This document shows positions 16,154 to 23,503 of a DNA stretch of 64,000 nt, piece by piece. Position numbers and translations under genes: made by a program. How positions within the stretch are numbered: the stretch's first letter is position 1; each line of letters starts with the position of its first letter. The notes below the pieces were generated by a model, which ran no database searches, had not been told where the DNA came from, and saw nothing but the letters and a program-made list of their open reading frames with translations. The stretch covers positions 62,001-126,000 of the forward strand of contig CAVQSZ010000021.1 in NCBI GenBank assembly GCA_963716115.1, read 5' to 3'. This DNA comes from AP-15 sp963716115 (lineage in GTDB: Bacteria; Pseudomonadota; Alphaproteobacteria; ATCC43930; CGMCC-115725).

Positions 16154-16906
16154 ATGAAATGCGCCGGCAAGGTTGCTCTGGTCACCGGGGCGCAGCAGGG
16201 GATCGGCCGGGCGATGGCGACGGAGCTCGCCGGCGAGGGCGCCGATGTCGCGGTCAACTGGCTCGACGACCATGACGCCGCGCAGCGCGTCGCCGGCGAG
16301 GTCGGCGCCCTGGGGCGGCGCGCCTTCCTGGTCCAGGCCGATCTGGGTCGGATCGGCGAGGTGCGGGCGATGGCGGCGGCGGTCGCGCGCGAATTGGGGC
16401 CGATCGACATCCTGGTCAACAATGCCGGCGTCTTTCCCCGCGTGGCGTTTCTCGACATGTCGGAGGCCGACTGGGACCATGTCCTCGGGGTCAACCTCAA
16501 GGGCGCCTGCTTTTGCGCCCAGGCCGTGGCCAGGGCGATGGTCGCGGCCGGGCGGCCGGGGTCGATCATAAACCTGACCTCGGGGGCGGCGTTCCGCAGC
16601 TCGCCGCGCGGCGCGCATTACGTCGCGAGCAAAGGCGGGCTGGTGTCGCTGACCCGGGCGATGGCGCTGGAATTGGCCCCCCACAAGATCCGGGTCAACG
16701 CGATCGCCCCCGGCCTGACCGACACCGCGCAGCCGCGCCATGGCGGCAGCGAGGAGGAGCTCGCCCTGAGCGCCCGCGCGATCCCGCTCGGGCGCATGGC
16801 GCAGCCGCGGGAAATCGCCCGCGCCGCGGTGTTTCTCGCCTCCGACGACGCAGGCTTCGTCACCGGCCAGACCCTCCACGTCAACGGCGGCTCCTACCTC
16901 GCCTGA
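16154..16906 (+). CDS. Short-chain dehydrogenase/reductase (SDR)
   Basis: 250 residues. Start ATG 16154 with GGAG at 16144-16147; an in-frame GTG at 16151 is possible. Classical SDR features are the dinucleotide loop TGAQQGIGRA, NNAG at about 90, the Ser of LTSGAAF, the YVASK catalytic Tyr/Lys, and the C-terminal GQTLHVNGG. It is an NAD(P)-dependent 3-oxoacyl or hydroxy-compound reductase by family; the actual substrate is unknown. It is probably co-transcribed with the amidohydrolase. Confidence 0.92.
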   Translation: MKCAGKVALVTGAQQGIGRAMATELAGEGADVAVNWLDDHDAAQRVAGEVGALGRRAFLVQADLGRIGEVRAMAAAVARELGPIDILVNNAGVFPRVAFLDMSEADWDHVLGVNLKGACFCAQAVARAMVAAGRPGSIINLTSGAAFRSSPRGAHYVASKGGLVSLTRAMALELAPHKIRVNAIAPGLTDTAQPRHGGSEEELALSARAIPLGRMAQPREIARAAVFLASDDAGFVTGQTLHVNGGSYLA

Positions 16907-17034
16907 GCCGGCAGCGCCGGCTGTTCCCGCTGATATTTGCAGCGAATCTACAGCGAGCCGCGTTTCGCGCACCCGATCGCCTATCGACTCGCGACTCGCG
17001 ACTGTCCAATGCGATTACGGCAATTTTACCGTCG

Positions 17035-17628
17035 CTATGCGGTCATCGCCGGGCTCGACCCATAGCTGTCCGGTTCGCAAAAAGCGGTTGCAGAGTTGGC
17101 GTCAGACCTCAACCAGTGCTCGTCATGCCCGTGCTTGTCACGGGTATCCACGTCTTCCGGCGCCGGGGCTGGGTCCGTGGATGGCCGGAACAAGTCCGGC
17201 CATGACGATCTTTGGTTGTGGCAGCGATGCGACCTGACCGCGATCCCTACCGCTTCGGCGGCGCGCGCCTCGCTTGCCCGGATCTCATGTTCCCAAAGGC
17301 GCATCACCCGCCATCCGGCGTCCGCGAGCCGGCGGTCGACGCTCGCGTCCCGTTCGATCGTTCGAGCGATCTTTCCGGCCCAAAAAAGAGCATTGTTCCT
17401 CGGCATTACGACGTGTTCGGGGCAACCGTGCCAAAAACATCCGTCGACGAAAACTGCCAGCCGGGCGCCGGGAAAGACCAAATCCGGACGGCCGGGAAGC
17501 GATGATCCCAGGCGATACCGCATACCTCGCTTCCAAAGCTCTCTTCTGAGCTTGATTTCGGGCCCGGTGTCCCGGCCCCTGTTCCGCGACATGCAAAAGC
17601 TGCGCTGCTCCGGTGTCAGAACGTCCAT
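17035..17628 (-). CDS. vsr: Very short patch repair-type endonuclease (Vsr) with a read-through tail
   Basis: Residues 1-135 are a full Vsr domain: DVLTPEQRSFCMSRNRGRDT, the nuclease core FVDGCFWHGCPEH (metal Asp and His), and GWRVMRLWEHEI. Vsr enzymes nick beside T:G mismatches produced by deamination of 5-methylcytosine, and they normally accompany a C5 methyltransferase; none is present here. The last 60 or so residues translate an intergenic repeat (17120-17208) and the bases after it, so the native stop seems lost or the tail is non-functional. Its ATG is 14 bases after the DUF3883 stop, suggesting one transcript with that gene and the HNH gene. Confidence 0.85.
   Translation of the reverse strand: MDVLTPEQRSFCMSRNRGRDTGPEIKLRRELWKRGMRYRLGSSLPGRPDLVFPGARLAVFVDGCFWHGCPEHVVMPRNNALFWAGKIARTIERDASVDRRLADAGWRVMRLWEHEIRASEARAAEAVGIAVRSHRCHNQRSSWPDLFRPSTDPAPAPEDVDTRDKHGHDEHWLRSDANSATAFCEPDSYGSSPAMTA
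17120..17208. repeat. Intergenic inverted-repeat element (TCGTCATG ends)
   Basis: About 89 bases bounded by TCGTCATGCC on the left and GGCCATGACGA on the right, near-perfect inverted ends, with an internal CCGTGGATGGCCGG segment. Sequences of this type are common dispersed intergenic repeats in alphaproteobacteria. Related sequence occurs at about 41787-41825: both sites share a TCATGCCCG start, and a GCTGTCCGGTTC segment occurs beside each. It lies inside the extended vsr frame. Confidence 0.65.
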
Positions 17629-17642
17629 CGGGCGTCAGCCCC

Positions 17643-18764
17643 TCATTGGTCTTCGTCCTCGGCCGGCGATGCGAGGCCGATTTCACTTTCGAACTCGATC
17701 CCGCTCAGGTCCACAGAAAAGCTGTCCACGGTGACCCCGCTGGCGAGCCCCGCCGTTTGGGCAAGGATTCCCTGCGCAAAAGACTTCAGGTTCGTGGATA
17801 TCCGGAGCTTCGCCCCCTGTTCGCCGGCTGCATAAACGCGATAGATCCGATAGGGACCATCGACTTCCGCGGCCATCTCCCTCAACTCGGACCAGGAGAT
17901 GTGCACCGGCCTGTCAAACTGGCCTGCGGTGGTTTTGGCGTCGATCCGCTCTTCTGCGCCCTCCATCGGAGAGATGCGGAAATCCATTGGCGCTACGGCG
18001 TTGGCCTCGGACACCCACTCGTACGAGCGGATGAGACCAAGCCTCTTTTGGTGCTCCAGGTGAACCGAGATCAGCTCTTCGCCCAGGCGGCCTATTTCGT
18101 CTGCCTGCTGGCGCGCGCGCCTCAGGGCCTCGATGGAAAGATTGGGCGCCCGCGCACGGCGCAACAGCCGCTCAACAGCAGAGGGGTTCCCGAGCGCTGC
18201 TTCCTGCAGTTCATCGGAAAGCGCGAACCCTGCGAGAGGATGGTCCTCAGCCAGACCAGCGCTCGCCGCGATCTTTCCGATCAGTTCCTCATCCAAAATT
18301 CGCATGGTATCTCGTCCGGAGAAATCGAGTCTCTCAAGTACCGAATGTAGTTTAGAATCTTCGGGGAGCGACCGCGCGACAAATAACGCAGTCGCCTTGG
18401 AAGGAACTATGGCACCTTCAAAAGACAATATAACGAAGTCATTCGGCAAAAGCGAATTAAATCGATTCGGGTCGCTCCTAGGATTTTTGACGAGTTCGCC
18501 ACCTAACTCCCAGTTTCTAGATCGGGCACTTTTGTTAATTTTGCGTTGTAAATTAATCGCCGCCCGAGTGCCGGGGCCGAATATCCATAAATCCAGGGGT
18601 ACCCATCTTGTTCCACTTGTCGCCTTTGTAATAGCAGGAAATAGCTTATCCACGAAGACATTTGCGTTCAAATCTATGGATATCTTACCCCCGTCACTGA
18701 GCTGCCAATGGAACAGAGTCAGGTCAGATCTGGTAATTTTCTTCAATGCGAGCTTCGAAATCAT
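17643..18764 (-). CDS. DUF3883 (NOV C-terminal) domain protein
   Basis: 373 residues. The C-terminal half (about 225-320) is a DUF3883 domain: GRLGEELISVHLEHQKRLG, the YEWVSEANA strand, the acidic core RIDAKTT, HISWSELREMA and YRIYRVYAAG. The E/D-x-K pattern resembles PD-(D/E)XK nuclease cores, and the domain is common in restriction and defence loci. The N-terminal 200 residues have no family I can name. The 5' third (18350-18770) is clearly more AT-rich than its surroundings, a sign of transfer. It lies between the HNH gene (88-base gap) and vsr (14-base gap), all on the same strand. Confidence 0.8.
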   Translation of the reverse strand: MISKLALKKITRSDLTLFHWQLSDGGKISIDLNANVFVDKLFPAITKATSGTRWVPLDLWIFGPGTRAAINLQRKINKSARSRNWELGGELVKNPRSDPNRFNSLLPNDFVILSFEGAIVPSKATALFVARSLPEDSKLHSVLERLDFSGRDTMRILDEELIGKIAASAGLAEDHPLAGFALSDELQEAALGNPSAVERLLRRARAPNLSIEALRRARQQADEIGRLGEELISVHLEHQKRLGLIRSYEWVSEANAVAPMDFRISPMEGAEERIDAKTTAGQFDRPVHISWSELREMAAEVDGPYRIYRVYAAGEQGAKLRISTNLKSFAQGILAQTAGLASGVTVDSFSVDLSGIEFESEIGLASPAEDEDQ

Positions 18765-18852
18765 CTTCTGTGTACCTCGGCTTTTCCAGGATTCAGAGGG
18801 CTAACCGTTAGGCTTCCGGCTGTAGGTCACTATTCCAGATAGCCTGTGCCGC

Positions 18853-19749
18853 CTATCCCTTGAAAACTGTCTCTCGATGAAACTGAAGAAATTGTGGATG
18901 TGGCCGGAGTTCGAGCCGGGCCGGCAGCCTCAGCTTACCGCCTGGGTTCACGAGTTGGTGGACGGGTTCCGGAACGCGATCCGGAGCCATGAGTATGGTG
19001 TAGTCATCATCAAGTGACAGGAGGCCGCGGTCGAACATCCAGTGGACTGTACCGCACAAGGCGAGGCCGTTTCGGACAGAATCCGGTCCCGAGGCGGATA
19101 TCGGGCGAATATGTGCAGCCTGCACTTCCGATCGGCCCCCTCCGTTGAGAATCTTCAACCCGGTAACTGCGCAGGTGTTCGCATACGCGGACTTTACCGC
19201 GCCTGCAAAGGCGGCATCTCGGAAGGGCCGGGAGGCGACGCGCTCAACAATCGGGCGGTCAAACGTCGCCGGCTCGTCCGCGAAGCCCGGAAATTCTAGG
19301 GTAACAACAGGCGCAGGTGCTATAAGCGCCTCAAATCCGGCTCTCAATATCAAGTCAAATTCGGCATCCGTGATAACACGCACCGCGCGACCGAACGCCC
19401 CTTTGCTGGTCCCGCCATCGGCACGCCGTAGGCCGGCCTCGTAGTAAAAGTCGTCATCCCTGAATGGCACCGGCCGGTCGAATTCCAAGAAGTCTGAGAC
19501 GAGCGCATAGAAGTGATCTGGGTTCTCTGCATCGGGCCGAATTGACCCCACGCGCGCGGCAGCAAAGTAAGCTTGGCGACCGCCGCGGCTGCTCGGGTTA
19601 CGGCTCGGCCTCCGGGGTTCGTAATAGATGATCCAGTCCCCGACCGCTGCCTCGACCTGACGTAGGTACGTCCGGGGAAAGTGATAACGAAATTCCGGCA
19701 AATCGTCGTAGGTGGGTTCCGCTTTTGTGGTGAAGACGGCCTTGCTCAC
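18853..19749 (-). CDS. HNH endonuclease of restriction type (HNH_2) with N-terminal PUA/EVE-like region
   Basis: 298 residues from a GTG start. Residues about 185-245 form an HNH_2 nuclease: CAVTGL, AAHIRPIS (H213), RNGLALC and HWMFDRG (H236). The first 110 residues (FRYHFPRTYLRQVEAAVGDW, AYFAAARVGSIRPD, DFLEFDRPVPFRD) recur in putative HNH restriction proteins and may read modified or specific DNA (inference). It is the first gene of the HNH-DUF3883-Vsr set. A remnant of an Eco57I-type methylase lies upstream on the same strand, consistent with a decayed restriction locus. Confidence 0.82.
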   Translation of the reverse strand: MSKAVFTTKAEPTYDDLPEFRYHFPRTYLRQVEAAVGDWIIYYEPRRPSRNPSSRGGRQAYFAAARVGSIRPDAENPDHFYALVSDFLEFDRPVPFRDDDFYYEAGLRRADGGTSKGAFGRAVRVITDAEFDLILRAGFEALIAPAPVVTLEFPGFADEPATFDRPIVERVASRPFRDAAFAGAVKSAYANTCAVTGLKILNGGGRSEVQAAHIRPISASGPDSVRNGLALCGTVHWMFDRGLLSLDDDYTILMAPDRVPEPVHQLVNPGGKLRLPARLELRPHPQFLQFHRETVFKG

Positions 19750-19824
19750 AGAACCGGTCGCTCCCTGGAGGAGATTGGGTTCTCGAAATTCCGGACGCAG
19801 GAGATCATAGACAAAGACGACATG

Positions 19825-20049
19825 TCAGCATTGATCTGAGGATACCAGTCCCTTATTGCGCTGGCTACGGTTGAGGTCGGCTTCGGTTTCCGCCTCGGAC
19901 GGATGCGGCATTTCGGCTACGTCCGCCCAATGCCCCCGCACTGCCGCCGCGAAGGTTTGCACCTCGCCGGCGCCGAGGCCGCGGTATCGGGACATTTCCC
20001 GGATGCCGTCTTCGAGGAAATACCGGGTGAAGAGCCCGCCGCGCAGCAT
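19825..20049 (-). pseudogene. N-terminal remnant of an Eco57I-type restriction-modification methylase
   Basis: 74 codons. LFTRYFLEDGIREMSRYRGL, then a helix, then MPHPSEAETEADL resembles the N-terminus of large Eco57I-type methylase/endonuclease proteins, which continue directly into a longer conserved region. Here similarity stops at about 19875 and the frame ends after 15 unrelated codons. The rest of the methylase is absent. It is best read as a deletion relic from the restriction locus now represented by the HNH, DUF3883 and vsr genes. Identification is from memory of the family N-terminus. Confidence 0.5.
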
Positions 20050-20243
20050 CGGTTGTTGCCCCCGTCAGCCGCCCGACGGCCCGCGGTCGCGGCGTGGGCG
20101 CAAAATCCTTGCGGAATGGAGGATAGCCGAAACGGCTCAATATTTCGTCAACCGGCCGAGGCCGGTGGCCGGCCCCGGCGGGGCCGCGGAGCAGTTCGGG
20201 CGAGGGGTCGCGGGCGGACGCAGGCGAGGCCCGCGACGGTCGC

Positions 20244-20720
20244 CTATTCGGCGTGGCCGGATTGGAGCTGGATGTAGTTCTCGACGCCGATCTTTTGCAT
20301 CAGGTCGAGCTGGGTCTCGATGAAGTCGACGTGCTCTTCCTCGGCTTCGAGGATGTCGCTGAACAGATCGCGGGTGACGAAGTCGCGCACGCTCTCGGCG
20401 TGGGCGATCCCTTCGCGCAGCGCCGGCAGCGCGTTCTGCTCGAGCGACAGGTCGCATTCGAGCGCCTCGCGCACATTTTCGCCGATCAGCAGCTTGTCGA
20501 GCTCCTGCAGATTGGGCAGGCCGTCGAGAAACAGGATGCGCTCGATCAGCTTGTCGGCGTGCTTCATCTCGTCGACGGATTCGGAATATTCATAAGCGCC
20601 GAGCTTGGTCACGCCCCAATGACGCAACATGCGGGCATGCAGGAAATACTGGTTGATTGCGGTCAGCTCGTTCTTCAGGACCGCGTTCAGATGCTGCAAG
20701 ACAGTCGCGTCGCCGCGCAT
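20244..20720 (-). CDS. bfr: Bacterioferritin
   Basis: 158 residues, the normal size. It is a heme- and iron-storing 24-mer subunit. Visible are the ferroxidase ligands (E18 in KNELTAINQYFLHAR, the EMKHAD helix with heme-ligand Met and ferroxidase residues, LEAEEEHVDFIETQL) and the C-terminal GVENYIQLQ. GGGAGGCGACC precedes the ATG. It is encoded 71 bases downstream of bfd on the same strand, so iron store and iron-release ferredoxin are probably co-regulated. Confidence 0.97.
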   Translation of the reverse strand: MRGDATVLQHLNAVLKNELTAINQYFLHARMLRHWGVTKLGAYEYSESVDEMKHADKLIERILFLDGLPNLQELDKLLIGENVREALECDLSLEQNALPALREGIAHAESVRDFVTRDLFSDILEAEEEHVDFIETQLDLMQKIGVENYIQLQSGHAE

Positions 20721-20791
20721 GGTCGCCTCCCGCGGAATTCACCGGGGATATATTGATCGCGGCAAGCCCCCCGGCAAGACCCCTGGGGCCG

Positions 20792-20977
20792 TCAGTCCGC
20801 CTCGGACCGCCCGAGCTCGATCGTCTCGCGCAGCAATCGGCACATCAGCGGCGCGCATTTCCCGCAGCTCGGCTTCTTGCCGAGCCCGTGGTAGATCGCC
20901 GCGACCGTGCACCCGTCGCGCTCGACCTGGGCGCGGACGTCGCGGTCGGTGATCGCATTGCAGACGCAGACGTACAT
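20792..20977 (-). CDS. bfd: Bacterioferritin-associated ferredoxin
   Basis: 61 residues. The ATG at 20977 is chosen over an upstream in-frame start at 21040 because MYVCVCNAIT is the family N-terminus. [2Fe-2S] ligands are C4, C6, C38 and C41 (CVC and SCGKC). Bfd docks on Bfr and reduces the ferric core to mobilise iron. The upstream region carries two palindromes (21001-21034) that could be an iron-responsive operator. Confidence 0.95.
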   Translation of the reverse strand: MYVCVCNAITDRDVRAQVERDGCTVAAIYHGLGKKPSCGKCAPLMCRLLRETIELGRSEAD

Positions 20978-21000
20978 GCGCGCCTCATCCCGAGCTGGTC

Positions 21001-21034
21001 TCGCTTTTATAAGCGATTTGCGACCAATTCGCAA
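21001..21034. promoter_or_regulatory. Tandem palindromes upstream of bfd
   Basis: TCGCTT-TTAT-AAGCGA (21001-21016) and TTGCGA-CCAAT-TCGCAA (21018-21034) are two adjacent perfect 6-base dyads, 24-57 bases upstream of the bfd start. The spacing suits an operator or promoter overlap. They do not match a consensus I can quote with certainty for Irr, RirA or Fur, so the regulator is not assigned. Confidence 0.5.
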
Positions 21035-21083
21035 TATCACTCGCGCATGGCTGACCCGCGCGGCCCGCGCCGGCCCGGGGTCA

Positions 21084-21117
21084 GCGCACCTGCCGCATCA
21101 GCGCACCTGCCGCATCA
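21084..21117. repeat. 17-base tandem duplication at the end of the LLM oxidoreductase gene
   Basis: The unit GCGCACCTGCCGCATCA occurs twice without a gap (21084-21100 and 21101-21117). On the minus strand it spans the last codons (LMRQVR) and the stop, so the duplication leaves the protein unchanged. It looks like a replication-slippage event. Confidence 0.85.
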
Positions 21118-21940
21118 GCTTGGCCCAGCGGTCGAGCACCGGCAGGATCTGGTCGGCGCCTTCGGCCGGCAGGCTGACATTGACCCGCACCGCGCCGAGC
21201 TCGGCAAAGCGCTTGATCCGGTCCGCGTCCTCGGGAGCGCCGCCGATCGTCACCGGCAGGGATGACGGGTCGCGCCCGGCGTCGCTCGCCATCTGGCGAA
21301 AACGCGGCATGTACTCCTCGGGGTCGCCGCTGCTGGCGTTCGGGTACCAGCCGTCGCCGTAGCGGATCGCGCGCCGCGCCGCCCACGGGAAAGCGCCGCC
21401 GACCAGGATCGGCGGATGGGGCTTCTGCACCGGCTTGGGCCAGGTCATCATCGGCGCGAAATCGACGGTCTCGCCGTGGTACTCCGCCTTCGATTTGGTC
21501 CAGATCTCCTTCATCGCCTCCATCTGCTCGCGCATCTTCAGCATCCGGGTGGCGAACGCCGTGCCGTGGTTCTCGATCTCCTCGGCGTTCCAGCCGCCGC
21601 CGATGCCGAACAGAAACCGCCCGCCCGAGACCTGGTCGATCGAGGCGACGAGCTTCGCCGTCTGGATCGTGTCGCGCTGGATGACGAGGCAGATGCCGGT
21701 GGCGAGCTTGAGCCGGGTGCTGGCCGCCGCCGCCGCGGTCAGGGTGACGAACGGGTCCATCACGTCGTAATACCGCTTGGCGAGCTCGCCGCCGCCGGGC
21801 GCGGGGGTGCGCCGCGGCACCGGGATGTGCGAATGCTCGGCCGCCCACAGCGAGTCGAACCCGCGCTCCTCCATCGCCACGGCCAGCGCCGCCGGCGAGA
21901 TCGAGTAGTCGGTAAAGAAGATCGATGCGCCAAATTCCAT
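21098..21940 (-). CDS. LLM-class (luciferase-like, F420 or FMN) oxidoreductase
   Basis: 280 residues. It has the TIM-barrel pattern of the luciferase-like monooxygenase family: GFDSLWAAEHSHIP, TRLKLATGI, QVSGGRFLFGIGGGWNAEEIENHG, PHPPILVGG and YGDGWYPN. GxGxGWN-type members are often called TIGR03619/F420-dependent, but cofactor choice cannot be read safely and F420 genes are not in view. It stands alone, divergent from the S41 gene. Its extreme 3' end carries a silent 17-base duplication. Confidence 0.88.
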   Translation of the reverse strand: MEFGASIFFTDYSISPAALAVAMEERGFDSLWAAEHSHIPVPRRTPAPGGGELAKRYYDVMDPFVTLTAAAAASTRLKLATGICLVIQRDTIQTAKLVASIDQVSGGRFLFGIGGGWNAEEIENHGTAFATRMLKMREQMEAMKEIWTKSKAEYHGETVDFAPMMTWPKPVQKPHPPILVGGAFPWAARRAIRYGDGWYPNASSGDPEEYMPRFRQMASDAGRDPSSLPVTIGGAPEDADRIKRFAELGAVRVNVSLPAEGADQILPVLDRWAKLMRQVR

Positions 21941-22107
21941 CGCCGCGTCCCTCAGCTGTCGATGCCGCCGGCGGCGATCCTAGATTGCGGCCGGCGCCGC
22001 GGCAATCCCGACCGGTCCGCGGCGGGGCCCGACCCGTCCGCGGCGGGGATTGCAACCGGCGACGGCTCGGCTAGCATGCGCGCGATTTTTTGCGGAGATC
22101 GCGGCGG

Positions 22108-23475
22108 ATGCCCGGATTGATGACGGCAGGGGTCTTGGCGGCGGGGATCGTGGCGGCGCTGCTGCTGCCCGGCGCGGCCCTGGCGCAGGCGAAAGGCGCC
22201 AAGACCGGCGGCTGGGACCAGCTCAACCTGTTCGGCGAGGCGTTCGGGCGCATCCGCCAGGACGCGGTCGAGCCGGTCGGCGAGGGCAAGCTGGTCGGCG
22301 CGGCGATCGGCGGGATGCTGTCCGGCCTCGACCCGCATTCGGCCTATCTCGACCCTGCCGCCTACAAGGCGCTGTCGGCGCCGGCCAACGACAACCAGGC
22401 CGGTATCGGCCTCGCGGTGACGATCGACAACGGCCGGCTCAAGGTGATCTCGCCGCGCGACGGCTCGCCGGCGGCCAAGGCCGGGGTCGAGCCCGGCGAC
22501 CTGATCTATGTCATCGACAAGGAGCCGACCTACGAGATGAAGCTCGACGAGGTCGAGCGGAAGCTGCGCGGTCCCGCGGGCAGCATGGTCAAGCTGACCC
22601 TGCGGCGCGGCGATGGCGGCCCGCTCAAGCTCGAGATCGCGCGCGAGGCGGGTAAGCCGCAGACCGTGACCGGGCGGGTCGAGCTCGACACGATCGGCTA
22701 TCTGCGGGTCGCCGGCTTCGACGGCGCGACCGAGGACGCGCTGGCGGCGGCGGTGATGGAGCTGCGGGAGAAGCTCGGCGGCCGGCTGACCGGCCTCATT
22801 CTCGATCTGCGCAACAACCCGGGCGGCGATTTCGACGCCGCCGTCCACGTCGCCGACGCCTTTATCGACAAGGGCGACATCGCCGTCGTCAAGGGCCGCA
22901 AGCCCGACAGCGTCCGGCGCATCGCCGCCACCCCGGGCGACCTCGCCAAGGGGCTGCCGATCGTGGCCTTGGTCAACGGCGGCACCGCCGGCGAGGCCGA
23001 GCTCGTCGCCGGCGCCTTGCAGGACAACCGCCGCGCCGTGCTGCTCGGGACCAAAACCTTCGGCGAAAGCGCCATCGAAAGCGTGATCCCGCTGCCGGGG
23101 AACGGCGCGATCCGGCTGACCACCGCGCGCTTCGTGACGCCGACCGGGCGGCCGATCCAGGGCAAGGGCCTGGAACCCGATTTGACCGTCCGGCCGGTCA
23201 AGATCGAAAAGCTCGCCCAGACCGACCGGCTGCATGAGGCCGACCTGCCGGGGGCGCTGAAGAACACCGATCCGGCGGGCTCGGCGGGGGGCAAGCCGCC
23301 GGCCGCCGAGACCGCGAGCGAGGCCGGCCAGATCGTAAGCAACCCCGCCGCCGGCAACCCCGCCGCCGGCAACCCCGTCGCGGCCCCCCCTGGCGCGGCC
23401 GACGACGAGCAGCTGAGCGCCGCCCGCGACGTGCTGCGCGGCCTGGCGCTGGTCAGCGGCCGAGCCGCGCAGTGA
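22108..23475 (+). CDS. S41-family peptidase homologue (CtpA/Tsp-like) lacking catalytic Ser and Lys
   Basis: 455 residues. ATG 22108 gives a clear Sec signal (MTAGVLAAGIVAALLLPGAA, then LA). The order is: an N-terminal helical region with GMLSGLDPHSAYLDP, a PDZ domain (about 95-185, IGLAVTIDNGRLKVISPRDG then SPAAKAGVEPGDLI), and an S41 core with LILDLRNNPGGDFDAAV. The nucleophile segment, normally SASASE, is TAGEAE, so the Ser position is G295. The base, normally Lys in TFGKG, is E320 in TFGESA. The 25-residue spacing matches S430/K455 of E. coli Tsp. It is therefore a full-length fold without the Ser-Lys dyad, probably a periplasmic binding or scaffold protein rather than a protease. The tail is Pro/Ala/Gly-rich. 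Confidence 0.9.
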   Translation: MPGLMTAGVLAAGIVAALLLPGAALAQAKGAKTGGWDQLNLFGEAFGRIRQDAVEPVGEGKLVGAAIGGMLSGLDPHSAYLDPAAYKALSAPANDNQAGIGLAVTIDNGRLKVISPRDGSPAAKAGVEPGDLIYVIDKEPTYEMKLDEVERKLRGPAGSMVKLTLRRGDGGPLKLEIAREAGKPQTVTGRVELDTIGYLRVAGFDGATEDALAAAVMELREKLGGRLTGLILDLRNNPGGDFDAAVHVADAFIDKGDIAVVKGRKPDSVRRIAATPGDLAKGLPIVALVNGGTAGEAELVAGALQDNRRAVLLGTKTFGESAIESVIPLPGNGAIRLTTARFVTPTGRPIQGKGLEPDLTVRPVKIEKLAQTDRLHEADLPGALKNTDPAGSAGGKPPAAETASEAGQIVSNPAAGNPAAGNPVAAPPGAADDEQLSAARDVLRGLALVSGRAAQ

Positions 23476-23503
23476 GCCGCGCGCGCAAGGCGAAGGGCGG
23501 TTG

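Noticed and set aside
14393..16972. Long minus-strand open frame of more than 800 codons opposite the amidohydrolase and SDR genes
   Set aside because: Antisense to well-supported genes, low-complexity and charged, with no recognisable motif.
20907..21362. Plus-strand open frames over bfd and its promoter
   Set aside because: Antisense to bfd and to the LLM oxidoreductase; no family features.
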